Shown here in pieces: positions 17,263-25,460 of a DNA stretch of 64,000 nucleotides. Location: assembly GCA_046761005.1 (NCBI GenBank), contig JBHIFI010000001.1, positions 27,929 through 91,928 on the forward strand, in the 5' to 3' direction. Below the pieces are notes generated by a model that was not told where the DNA came from, did no database searches, and saw only the letters and a program-made list of their open reading frames with translations. The stretch is from JAGMCJ01 sp046761005. Lineage in GTDB: Archaea > Thermoplasmatota > Thermoplasmata > RBG-16-68-12 > JAGMCJ01. Position 1 is the stretch's first letter. Every line of letters starts with the position of its first letter. Both the position numbers and the translations under genes were made by a program.

Positions 17263-17339
17263 TGTCGGCTCAATATACAACCTGTCGACTATGGATGGCG
17301 TGCCAGTAGCCACCATAACGCCTCTAGAGGTGCGATATA

Positions 17340-19922
17340 TTGGTAAGCGAAGAGAAGAAGAAGGTTAGTGGAAAAAAGCATTCTGCAGATCCAGGTACCT
17401 GCGCTGTCTGCGGTGGCCCCTTGAATCCCAAGGGTCAGTGCACCATATGTGGAACCGAATCAAAGGGTGTTCCCGCAGAACAAAGAAATCCTGCACCTGC
17501 AGATGCCAAGGCCAATCTAGATTCTCCGACCGCCAATGTGAGCGCATCCAAAGGTCCGTCCAGAGAGGAAGCTGTCAAGCTGTTTTCTAGCATAAAGGGA
17601 GTTGGTGAGTCAAAAGCCGAAATCCTCTATGATAGTGGCTATGCCTCTCTGGAGGATCTAAAATCTGCCAAACTGGAGGACCTTTCTTCCATAAGTGGTA
17701 TTGGAGGGAAGTTGGCAGAAACGATATTGAAGAACATCGCAGAACATTCTGGCACAGCAAAGGAAAAAACCGATTCAGAGGCGCTGTCCAAGTGGCTTTC
17801 TGGGGACTCAGATGATGCACTCGGTGTCTGGCTTGGCGGGAGTGTTCCTCAGCAAAAGAAATCGTTGCCGACCGAGGTTGGTGAGAATTCTGACGACCCA
17901 GCTATGCTAGCTCTGCGCAAGTGGCTCACTGGAGAGGAGGACGCTCTTGAGCAGTGGCTCGGTGAGTCGGCGGAGGCTCCGGTTAGGGAGATTGCTGAGA
18001 CGAGAGAGCTTCTGGAGAAGCAGCAGATACTCGATGAGAGGGAGACCGAGATTAAGCGCAAGGAGGACCAAGTAGAGGACATGAGTATCGAGCTCAAGGA
18101 GCTAAAGAAAGCCATAGAAAAGGAGCTTGAGGCGGTCCGAACAGGCAAGTTCGACCCCATGAGATTGATCGAGGAAACCGCAGAACTCAACAAGAATCTT
18201 CAGACCGAGGTCCGCAGGAGAAAGCAACTGGAGGGAGACATTAGTCACCTGAAGAAAGGAACATCGGCGGTTGTCAAATATATGAAGAAGCAGATGGTTC
18301 GAAGCGGTAGCCCTGCTCTCAAGAGAAGGCTTTCCGAGGAGAGATCGGTAAGACAGAGGCTTGAAATCGAGCTCAAGAAGTCTAGAGAGATTGTAGAGAA
18401 TCTAAAGGATCAGCTTGAAGAGAAGTTGAAAGAGATTCCTGAGGACAAGAGAGCTCTCAAGGAAAAGGAGCTGGTACTAGTCGAAAAGGAAGCAGAGATA
18501 AAGGCAAGGGAGGAGCAGCTTGAAGCGTATGAGCAGGCGATCAAGGGTGGAGAACTCGCTCCCGCCGGAGAAGTCTCCGAGCACGAACTGGAGTCCAGGC
18601 TCCAGGCCGAGCTAAGGGAGAAGGAGAGAGAGTTCCTTGAGAAGGAGGATGATCTGAAGAGGAGAATAATCAAGCTTGAAGAGGAGATACAGAAACACAG
18701 AATCGAGGAAAAGCTGAGAAAGGAAAGCCAAGAACTGCGAAAACTCTCGGCACCCCAGATTGATGAAGTTCTGGTAAGAAAGGAGAAGGAGCTTCAGGCA
18801 AAGGAAAAGTCCATCCTCCTTCGAGGGGAAGAGATTGAAAGACTTAAGGACGAACTCAGAGAAAAGGAAGACGAACTTCAGAAACTGAGAGAACCCCTAT
18901 CATATAAGGAAGAAGAGCTCCTCAGAAGAGAGGAAGACCTTCTATACCGCGAAAAGAGACTGGCCGCGGAGAGAAGGAAGGTTGAGGAAGCAAAGGCTTC
19001 TGCTCTTAGCATCGACGAGCATGAGATGAGGCAACGTCTCGAATCCCTCAAAGCGGAGATTGCAAGGAAGGAGGATGAAGTCAGGGCCAAGGAGAAGTAT
19101 CTCAAGGCCAAGATGGAGGAACTCCGGCTACGCGAACAGGGCCTAATAGAGGAAGAGATAGATGCCCGGGAAGAGGAGAGGATGCTAGAGCTAAAGGTAG
19201 AGAAGGTGAGGACAGGCACTCCGAGACTCGATGATCTGCTTCTTGGTGGTGTACCGTTTGGTTCCAATATTCTCATCTATGGACCTCCCTTTGTAGGGAA
19301 AGAGGTCGTCGTGAATGCGTTCATGGCGGAGGGTCTGAAAAAAGGCATTCCGATTGTATGGGTGATAACAGAAAAGATGCCCTCCGACATAAGGGAAGAG
19401 ATGGGCTTTGTCATTTCGGGTTATGAAGAGTACGAGAAGCTGGGTCTTGTGAAATACGTGGATTCTTACTCCCGAAGTATGGGTGAGGTAGAGGAGGACC
19501 CATATACGGTCTATTTGGATGACCCGACTGACTACAAGGCTATCTTGAACGCTGTTGACAAGGTTGCAAAGGAGTTTCTCAAGAATCACAAGTACTATAG
19601 ATTGACTTTCAGATCCGTATCTACTCTCATCGCATACCTGGATCCGACTTCCATATTCAAATTCCTTCAGGCTTTCGCGGGCAGAAGGAAGAGGCACAGG
19701 GCTGTCGCACTTTACATGATAGAGAAGGGGATGCACACGGACCAGGAAATCCAGATGATAGGCAGTATGATGGAGGGTATGTTCGACTTCAAGGTCGACC
19801 AGCTCAAGTCCTTCCTGAGCGTCAAGGGAGTCGGTGATGTTCAGTCAAGGGCATGGATAAAATACACCTACAGCAAGCATGGAGTGAGCATCGGGTCCTT
19901 CTCGTTGGACCACATCAAGTAG
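17340..19922 (+). CDS. Zinc ribbon - HhH - long coiled coil - KaiC/RecA-like domain protein
   Basis: An 860-residue multidomain protein. A zinc ribbon (C21, C24, C34, C37) is followed by a helix-hairpin-helix pair at about 84-134 (IKGVGESKAEILYDSGY / ISGIGGKLAETIL). Two Trp-containing repeats follow (about 148-168 and 191-211: ALSKWLSG...VWLGG, ALRKWLTG...QWLGE). Next come about 400 residues of heptad coiled coil rich in E/K/R, and a C-terminal KaiC/RecA-like domain from about 622. Its P-loop reads GPPFVGKE (648-655), so the usual Thr/Ser after the Lys is Glu, and the Walker B position reads RLTFRSVSTL with no Asp. ATP hydrolysis is doubtful. The TTG start at 17340 has GAGGTG 7 bases upstream and an in-frame stop just before. 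Possibly a nucleoid or DNA-structure protein (inference). Confidence 0.85.
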   Translation: MVSEEKKKVSGKKHSADPGTCAVCGGPLNPKGQCTICGTESKGVPAEQRNPAPADAKANLDSPTANVSASKGPSREEAVKLFSSIKGVGESKAEILYDSGYASLEDLKSAKLEDLSSISGIGGKLAETILKNIAEHSGTAKEKTDSEALSKWLSGDSDDALGVWLGGSVPQQKKSLPTEVGENSDDPAMLALRKWLTGEEDALEQWLGESAEAPVREIAETRELLEKQQILDERETEIKRKEDQVEDMSIELKELKKAIEKELEAVRTGKFDPMRLIEETAELNKNLQTEVRRRKQLEGDISHLKKGTSAVVKYMKKQMVRSGSPALKRRLSEERSVRQRLEIELKKSREIVENLKDQLEEKLKEIPEDKRALKEKELVLVEKEAEIKAREEQLEAYEQAIKGGELAPAGEVSEHELESRLQAELREKEREFLEKEDDLKRRIIKLEEEIQKHRIEEKLRKESQELRKLSAPQIDEVLVRKEKELQAKEKSILLRGEEIERLKDELREKEDELQKLREPLSYKEEELLRREEDLLYREKRLAAERRKVEEAKASALSIDEHEMRQRLESLKAEIARKEDEVRAKEKYLKAKMEELRLREQGLIEEEIDAREEERMLELKVEKVRTGTPRLDDLLLGGVPFGSNILIYGPPFVGKEVVVNAFMAEGLKKGIPIVWVITEKMPSDIREEMGFVISGYEEYEKLGLVKYVDSYSRSMGEVEEDPYTVYLDDPTDYKAILNAVDKVAKEFLKNHKYYRLTFRSVSTLIAYLDPTSIFKFLQAFAGRRKRHRAVALYMIEKGMHTDQEIQMIGSMMEGMFDFKVDQLKSFLSVKGVGDVQSRAWIKYTYSKHGVSIGSFSLDHIK

Positions 19923-19924
19923 AG

Positions 19925-20344
19925 TCAGGCAACCTCCACGCCCGTACTCTCTCTTGGTTTTCCACCGAACCTTATTGGAGGAAGCGGAACCGGAGGAGGC
20001 AACTTTATGTCCCTTGCAATAACCACTGCTTCAGGAATGCAATTGCTCATTATCGCCTGATGGACCTGCGTAGCGACCTTGTCAGGCATCTTTCTCTGGG
20101 TTCTCCACTGTGTAGCAATCTCCTTGGCATCGCCCTCGTAGATTAGACTTCCCTCAATGGAGATCACCCCCAGTCCCTGATAGTTTGCCGTGAATCTGAA
20201 ATCGATGGCCGCTTCTTTCTTGTTCTTCTCTGTGATCAGGGTTACTGAGCTGTTATGGTCTATCCTAACGTTCGTTGGCTTCTCTCCCATCTTGTAGAAT
20301 CGCTTTCCCTCAACGGCCAACAATTCAAAATACTTTATTGGCAT
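19925..20344 (-). CDS. SecB-like-fold conserved archaeal protein
   Basis: A 139-residue protein. Beta-rich sequence (DFRFTANYQGLGVISIEGSLIYEG) leads to a helix and the ending IARDIKLPPPVPLPPIRFGG. This order of long strands, an AIMSNC-type helix and a proline-rich LPPPxPLP tail resembles archaeal SecB-like proteins; the resemblance is by eye and the chaperone role is unproven. It is convergent with the coiled-coil gene (2 bases between stops) and divergent from tiaS. Confidence 0.6.
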   Translation of the reverse strand: MPIKYFELLAVEGKRFYKMGEKPTNVRIDHNSSVTLITEKNKKEAAIDFRFTANYQGLGVISIEGSLIYEGDAKEIATQWRTQRKMPDKVATQVHQAIMSNCIPEAVVIARDIKLPPPVPLPPIRFGGKPRESTGVEVA

Positions 20345-20451
20345 TCAGCTCTTTCTTTAATATGGGTTATCAATAGATAGAGCTTTCGGTCAGGTGCTCT
20401 CCTCCTAAAAGCTTATTTTACTTCCAAGGCTTTCCTTTTCGAGGTGCTGAC

Positions 20452-21831
20452 ATCTACATAGGAGTAGATGACACGGACTCCCTTGCGGGGATGTGTACGA
20501 CCTATCTCGTCTCCGAAATCGTTGGAGAATTCAATGATTTGGATCTCATAGGTTGTCCCAGGTTAGTCAGACTTAATCCAAACATTCCCTGGAAGACGAG
20601 GGGAAATGGTGCCATTTGTGTGAGACTAGGTCGCGGAGGGGGAAAGAGATCCCTGATCGGCGAGATTTCTGGGACCTCCGTTTTCGCCTTTGAGAGAGAA
20701 CTGCCTAGCTTCTTTCCAGAGGATGCTGCGGACAGATTGTCCAGAATCCTTGAATCCAATGCTCATTTTCATGAAGAAAAGACTAATCCAGGCTTTGCCA
20801 TCCTGCGAAGAAAGCCCAGCCCCTCGTTATACTGGAAGGCTGTAAGGGGCATAGTCTCCCTTTCCGAGGTTGAGAAGGAGGTTTCCTGTCTTGGTGTGGT
20901 GCGAAAGTACAAGAACGGAAGAGGCTTGATTGGCGCATGCGCTGCGATTTCCTGGGTGCCCAGGGACAGGACGTATGAAATCATCACGTACAGGAAACCC
21001 TCAAGGTGGGGTTCTCCAAGAAGGATTTCGGTTGAGTCTGTAAAGAGGATGGATAGGGAAACAAACCACACATTCAACAACTGTGATTATCTCAATGAGA
21101 GAGTGGCGCTAGCGCCAAACTCTCCTTGTCCTGTTCTTTATGGGATTAGGGGAGACGACCCTGACGAGTTGCTGGACGGGATGAGAATGATAGATTCCGA
21201 GGCGATCGACCGGTGGAATCTCTTTCTCACCAATCAGGGAACAGATGACCACCTGGTTGGCAAATCCATCTCCGACGTTGGAGATTACGAATCGGTCATC
21301 CTGAGAGGAAGAGTTTCCCGCGAACCCAACAATCTTGCGGGAGGTCATGTTGTTTTCGAAATTGAGGACATGAAGGGCAAGATTGAGTGTACCGCATACG
21401 AACCCACAAAGCAGTTTAGAAGTGTGGTCAGAAGTCTCCGCGTCGGAGACGAGCTGCGCGTCTTTGGCAGCGTGAGAGATACGCCCAAGACAATAAATCT
21501 GGAAAAGATAGAAATATTGAGGCTGGAGAAGAAGTCGCGGAAAATGAGTAACCCGATATGCCCTGAGTGCGGAAAATCGATGAAGTCTGCTGGGAAAGGC
21601 TCTGGTTACAGGTGCAGGGAGTGTCACACAAAAGCCGCGGAAAATGAGGCCAGAGTCGTGGAAGTTGAGCGGGAAATAGAACTGGGGTTTTATGAACCAC
21701 CTGTTTGCGCCAGAAGACACCTGAGCAAACCACTCTCAAGAATGAAGGTGAAGGTGAACGACCTGACTTGGATTTCTACGTTGAAGAAACCTCTCTTATG
21801 CAGCTCTCAACTATGTCAAGGCCGGCATTGA
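20452..21831 (+). CDS. tiaS: tRNA(Ile2) 2-agmatinylcytidine synthetase TiaS, apparent ATC start
   Basis: About 459 residues. It has the N-terminal IGVDDTDSLAGMCTTYL kinase-type motif, a central domain with GIRGDDPDELL, an OB fold (ILRGRVSREPNNLAGGHVVFEIED) and a zinc ribbon (CPECGKS...YRCRECH), the TiaS arrangement. It attaches agmatine to C34 of the AUA-reading tRNA-Ile using ATP. The motif starts before the first ATG (20491), and no ATG, GTG or TTG is in frame upstream. GAGGTG at 20441-20446 lies 5 bases before ATC at 20452, giving MYIGVDDTDS, so the start is placed there. The 3' end overlaps the convergent aminotransferase gene by 56 bases. Confidence 0.88.
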   Translation: MYIGVDDTDSLAGMCTTYLVSEIVGEFNDLDLIGCPRLVRLNPNIPWKTRGNGAICVRLGRGGGKRSLIGEISGTSVFAFERELPSFFPEDAADRLSRILESNAHFHEEKTNPGFAILRRKPSPSLYWKAVRGIVSLSEVEKEVSCLGVVRKYKNGRGLIGACAAISWVPRDRTYEIITYRKPSRWGSPRRISVESVKRMDRETNHTFNNCDYLNERVALAPNSPCPVLYGIRGDDPDELLDGMRMIDSEAIDRWNLFLTNQGTDDHLVGKSISDVGDYESVILRGRVSREPNNLAGGHVVFEIEDMKGKIECTAYEPTKQFRSVVRSLRVGDELRVFGSVRDTPKTINLEKIEILRLEKKSRKMSNPICPECGKSMKSAGKGSGYRCRECHTKAAENEARVVEVEREIELGFYEPPVCARRHLSKPLSRMKVKVNDLTWISTLKKPLLCSSQLCQGRH

Positions 21832-23107
21832 GTTCCTCTTCGCTTATGTTGAGAGCTGGGATGTAGCGTATCGCGGACACACCAGAAGGCAAGAGGATAA
21901 GACCCTTTTTGTATCCAAGCTTGACTATCTTATCCCTCTCCTCAACAGCGAACTGTTTGGTATTTCTGTCTTTGACAAATTCCGTTGCCCACATGAGACC
22001 CATGCCTCTGTTGTCTCCCATGATTGGATACTTCTCAGCCATTTCGCGAAGCCTTTCTTCAACTATCTTACCGAGGCGACATGCGTTCTCCAACATCCCT
22101 TCCTTCTTAATCAGGTCAATCGTTGTAAGAGCTGAGGCACAGGCAACCAGGTTTCCACCAAACGTGTTGGAATGAGCCCCTTTCCTACCGAAGTCGAGCC
22201 TAGCATCGAAAATGACAGCACCCATAGGAATACCTGACGCAATCGCTTTTGCGGAATAAAGGACATCTGGGACTGTATTTGAGTGTTCCACGGCAAACAT
22301 CCTTCCGGTTCTCCCAAATCCCGCCTGAACTTCATCGTCCACGACAATTATCTCGTGTCTTCTAGCTATGCTAGAGATCTCGTCAATCCAACCATTTGGA
22401 GGGACTATGTATCCTCCCTCACCCTGCACGGGCTCAAAGAAAATAGCTGCAACCTCCTCTGCTGGCACATGAGTTGCGAAATATAGCTCTTCGAGGATCT
22501 TGGCGCAGTAGAGATCACAATCAGGATACTTCAGCTTATACGCACACCTGTAGCAATATGCATAGGGTATGTGGACTACTCCTGGCATCATTGGAGAAAA
22601 CCTCGCTCTGTGGACGGGCTTACTCGCAGTGATGGAGAGAGCTCCCATTGATCTTCCATGAAACGCATTGAAAAATCCCACAATTAGGGGCTTTCGGGTA
22701 TGCCATTTGACCATCTTTATGGATGCCTCCGTTCCCTCTGTTCCGCTGTTTACGAAGAAAACCTTCTTCGGGAAGTCTCCTGGAGTAATCTGCGCCAGTC
22801 TCTCAGCTAGTTTGACTTGGATCTCATAGTAGAAATCGGTACCCGCGAAATGAATCAACTCTGAAGACTGCTCCCTAATCGCCTCCACAATCCTTGGATG
22901 GCAGTGTCCAACATTTAAAACACTGATTCCACATGCAAAGTCAATAAAGAGATTGCCATCAACGTCTTCGACCACCGAACCTCTCGCTCTTTTTGCCACT
23001 ACGGGAGATGTTTTCGTTGTTGTTGCGATAATTTGGGAATCTCTTTCTACTATCTCCTTGGCTTTCGGACCAGGAGGGATTGTTTTGATATTCGGAGCCT
23101 TCGTCAC
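21776..23107 (-). CDS. Class III PLP-dependent aminotransferase (ornithine/GABA aminotransferase or amino-acid racemase-like)
   Basis: About 443 residues of fold-type I class III aminotransferase. It shows VEDVDGNLFIDFACGISVLNVGHCHP, VNSGTEGTEASIKM (PLP phosphate), FNAFHGRSMGALS, EPVQGEGG, VVDDEVQAGFGRTG and the PLP lysine in YSAKAIASGIPMGAV. In archaea this group includes ornithine/GABA-type aminotransferases and broad-specificity amino-acid racemases; they cannot be separated here. A CYRCAYKLKYPDCDLYCA insert carries four Cys. The GTG at 23107 is chosen because AGAGGTG lies 6 bases before it; a GTG at 23116 falls inside that Shine-Dalgarno. Confidence 0.88.
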   Translation of the reverse strand: MTKAPNIKTIPPGPKAKEIVERDSQIIATTTKTSPVVAKRARGSVVEDVDGNLFIDFACGISVLNVGHCHPRIVEAIREQSSELIHFAGTDFYYEIQVKLAERLAQITPGDFPKKVFFVNSGTEGTEASIKMVKWHTRKPLIVGFFNAFHGRSMGALSITASKPVHRARFSPMMPGVVHIPYAYCYRCAYKLKYPDCDLYCAKILEELYFATHVPAEEVAAIFFEPVQGEGGYIVPPNGWIDEISSIARRHEIIVVDDEVQAGFGRTGRMFAVEHSNTVPDVLYSAKAIASGIPMGAVIFDARLDFGRKGAHSNTFGGNLVACASALTTIDLIKKEGMLENACRLGKIVEERLREMAEKYPIMGDNRGMGLMWATEFVKDRNTKQFAVEERDKIVKLGYKKGLILLPSGVSAIRYIPALNISEEELNAGLDIVESCIREVSST

Positions 23108-23204
23108 GTGAAACACCTCTACTTGGAGGAGTCAGGATGGTTCAATTGAGGAGGTTTGCTCTGCCTGTCCTGTGACGAAAAGAATCGAGATAACGAAGCG
23201 TTAC

Positions 23205-23345
23205 CTAGCCACCTATCCTGAAGACTTTTGTCCCACAGTCGGGGCATATTCCTCTAGTAGCAGGTTTTCCATTCTTCATTGTGAACTTCTCCGGATTCTT
23301 CATCTCGACTTTGGCTCTGCACTTCACACAGTAGGCTTGAACCAC
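23205..23345 (-). CDS. Small zinc-ribbon protein (DUF5679-like)
   Basis: A 46-residue protein with two CxxC knuckles: YCVKCRAKVEMKNPEKF and GICPDCGTKVFRIGG. The pattern, including the KNGKPATRG linker, matches small archaeal DUF5679-type zinc ribbons often found beside translation and transcription genes. GTG start at 23345 with AGGTGAT three bases upstream. Function unknown; a nucleic-acid-associated role would be a guess. Confidence 0.75.
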   Translation of the reverse strand: MVQAYCVKCRAKVEMKNPEKFTMKNGKPATRGICPDCGTKVFRIGG

Positions 23346-23446
23346 TCTATCACCTAGCCATGAATAGAACCGAGGCTTATTAATATATTGTAGCCAAAAA
23401 GATTAAGAGCGAGATTTCATATCAAAAAACTCTGTTGAGTGTTCCA

Positions 23447-23614
23447 ATGAAATACACTAGACTGGCAATGCCTAGAATTATGGGTGAAAGTGCACTTCAA
23501 ATATCGATGGAGGCCCCTCTACCAATGGAAGCGAGGGAGGGCTTGGATCCCTTTATGCTGGCCAGCCTGGAATTTGAGGAAGGTTTCCTCTCAATAATGG
23601 TAACTGGGAGCTGA
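23447..23614 (+). CDS. rpoK: DNA-directed RNA polymerase subunit K (omega/Rpb6-like), divergent
   Basis: A 55-residue protein, MKYTRLAMPRIMGESALQIS followed by MEAP, then LDPFMLASLEFEEGFLSIMV. This follows the RpoK core (YTR-x-E-x-ARIIG-x-RALQ-x-x-MGAP ... DP-x-x-IA-x-x-E-x-x-x-G-x-x-P-x-x-V), and the gene lies directly before enolase and uS2 as in many euryarchaea. Several normally conserved positions differ (MPRIMGES for ARIIGAR; SIMV for PITV). The stop is 4 bases before the enolase ATG. The assignment rests on motif order and context. Confidence 0.75.
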   Translation: MKYTRLAMPRIMGESALQISMEAPLPMEAREGLDPFMLASLEFEEGFLSIMVTGS

Positions 23615-23618
23615 CCAA

Positions 23619-24824
23619 ATGTCAACTATCACGAATCTTGGAATCAGGAAAATCTTGGACAGTCGCGGAAACCTCACAGTTGAAGTGGATGTGAAAACTG
23701 AAAAGGGCTTTGGGCGGGCGTCAGCACCCTCCGGCGCGAGCATAGGCAAGTTCGAAGTTGTCAACTTCTCCTCGGTGGGGATCGACGCTGATGTAAGAAA
23801 CTTTTTTTCAAAGGTGGCTCCCACCCTAAAGGGAATGGATGCAAAGAAGCAAGAAGAGGTAGATAAGCGGCTTCATGAACTCGACGGAACTGAGAATTTT
23901 TCGAAAATCGGTGGAAGTGTTGCCGTAGCCACGTCGATTGCTGTGGCCAGGGCCGCAGCGAATTCTGAAGGACTGACCCTTTATAGATATCTCGCTGGCT
24001 CAGAGAATATATCCATTCCGATTCCTCTTGGAAATGTTCTGGGCGGGGGGGCACATGCAATCGGTGGAACTGATATCCAGGAATTCCTGTCGCTTGCATC
24101 CGGCTCTTCTGCACTTGAGGCCATCGTTGCCAATGCGAAGCTCCACAAACTCGTAAAGGAGAAGCTAGTCGAGCACTTACCCGGAGATGCCATAGGAAAG
24201 GGAGATGAGGGTGCGTGGGTGGCAAACGTGGGAAATGAGAAGGCAATGGATATTCTGATTGAGTCGTGCAAACAGATTACGCGGGAAACTGGAGTTCGCT
24301 GTTCTCCTTCCGTCGACATAGCGGCATCCACCTTGTTCTCAGATGGAAGATATCACTATCGTGAGGGGACACTATCTAGTGAAGAACAGATTGAGTTCGT
24401 AGCTGACCTAGTCGACGAATATGGGCTCGCTTATGTAGAAGATCCCCTCCATGAAGAGGATTTTGAAGGTTTTGCGAGACTGACGGAACTATGCGGAAAG
24501 AAATGCCTGATTGTGGGAGACGACCTATTCGTCACCAACGAAAAGAGGTTAAGGAAGGGAATCCATCTGGGCGCTGCCAACGCCATCATAATAAAGCCCA
24601 ATCAAATCGGAACACTCACTGATGCGATAGATACGCTTTCCTTGGCCAGAGAAGCCAGATACAAGGCAATCGTTTCTCATAGAAGCGGGGAGACGATCGA
24701 CGACGCAATCGCACACCTCGCCGTCGCCTTTCGATGTTTTGCCATCAAAACAGGTTCGGTTGGAGGGGAAAGGATAGCAAAACTTAATGAGCTGATTCGT
24801 ATTGAAGAGGAGCTGAAATCCTAG
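23619..24824 (+). CDS. eno: Enolase (phosphopyruvate hydratase), short form
   Basis: A 401-residue enolase, shorter than the usual 420-430. Preserved sites are SRGNLTVEVDV and APSGASIGKFE at the N-terminus, GGGAHAIGGTDIQEFL, GDEGAWVANV, YVEDPLHEEDF, IVGDDLFVTN, IIKPNQIGTLTDA and VSHRSGETIDD with IKTGSVGGERIAKLNELIRIEEEL. It interconverts 2-phosphoglycerate and phosphoenolpyruvate in glycolysis and gluconeogenesis. It lies between rpoK and rpsB in what looks like one operon. Confidence 0.95.
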   Translation: MSTITNLGIRKILDSRGNLTVEVDVKTEKGFGRASAPSGASIGKFEVVNFSSVGIDADVRNFFSKVAPTLKGMDAKKQEEVDKRLHELDGTENFSKIGGSVAVATSIAVARAAANSEGLTLYRYLAGSENISIPIPLGNVLGGGAHAIGGTDIQEFLSLASGSSALEAIVANAKLHKLVKEKLVEHLPGDAIGKGDEGAWVANVGNEKAMDILIESCKQITRETGVRCSPSVDIAASTLFSDGRYHYREGTLSSEEQIEFVADLVDEYGLAYVEDPLHEEDFEGFARLTELCGKKCLIVGDDLFVTNEKRLRKGIHLGAANAIIIKPNQIGTLTDAIDTLSLAREARYKAIVSHRSGETIDDAIAHLAVAFRCFAIKTGSVGGERIAKLNELIRIEEELKS

Positions 24825-24834
24825 GAGCATTCGC

Positions 24835-25452
24835 ATGGAAGCAAGGGAAAGCCCAGAACAAACACTTCTGATCTCAGAGGACCAGTATCTGACCTCAGGA
24901 GTCCATATAGGCACTCAGCAGAAAAGCGCTGATATGAGGCCTTTTATCTTTAAGGTCAGAACGGATGGTCTCTACGTCCTAGACATAAAGAAGACCGATG
25001 GAAGAATCAGAGGGGCAGGGAAATTCCTCTCGAGGTACGAGCCCGAGAAGATATTGGTGGTTGCAGCTAGACAATATGGTCAAAAGCCCGCTAAAGTTTT
25101 TGCGAGCACTATAGGTGCGAAAGTCTTCGCAGGACGTTTCGTTCCTGGAACCCTTACCAATCCCGATCTGCCTATGTTCACTGAGCCGGACATTCTCATG
25201 GTTACAGACCCTGCTGCGGACCAGCAGGCGCTCAAGGAGGCTCTCAACGTAGGCATCCCAATAATCGGGCTCTGTGATGCCAACAACGAAACGAAGTATG
25301 TTGATTTCGTCATACCCACCAATAACAAAGGAAGGCGGGCACTGGCAACAATCTATTGGCTGCTAACCAGACAAGTTCTGAAAGAGAGAGGAACTATCAA
25401 AGAGGATTCCGGGTTCGAACTCACGATTGAGGATTTCGAAGCTACTTTGTAG
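24835..25452 (+). CDS. rpsB: Small ribosomal subunit protein uS2
   Basis: A 205-residue protein with the uS2 marks YLTSGVHIGTQQKSADMRPFIF, GLYVLDIKKTDGRI, AGRFVPGTLTNPDL and IIGLCDANNETKYVDFVIPTNNKGR. A 30S protein, following enolase by 10 bases as in the archaeal eno-rpsB-MEMO cluster. Confidence 0.96.
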   Translation: MEARESPEQTLLISEDQYLTSGVHIGTQQKSADMRPFIFKVRTDGLYVLDIKKTDGRIRGAGKFLSRYEPEKILVVAARQYGQKPAKVFASTIGAKVFAGRFVPGTLTNPDLPMFTEPDILMVTDPAADQQALKEALNVGIPIIGLCDANNETKYVDFVIPTNNKGRRALATIYWLLTRQVLKERGTIKEDSGFELTIEDFEATL

Positions 25453-25460
25453 GTGATATA

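Noticed and set aside
17177..17368. Plus-strand ORF in MITE copy 1 and its right flank
   Set aside because: The first part is element DNA, the last part is the leader; no conserved protein features across the boundary.
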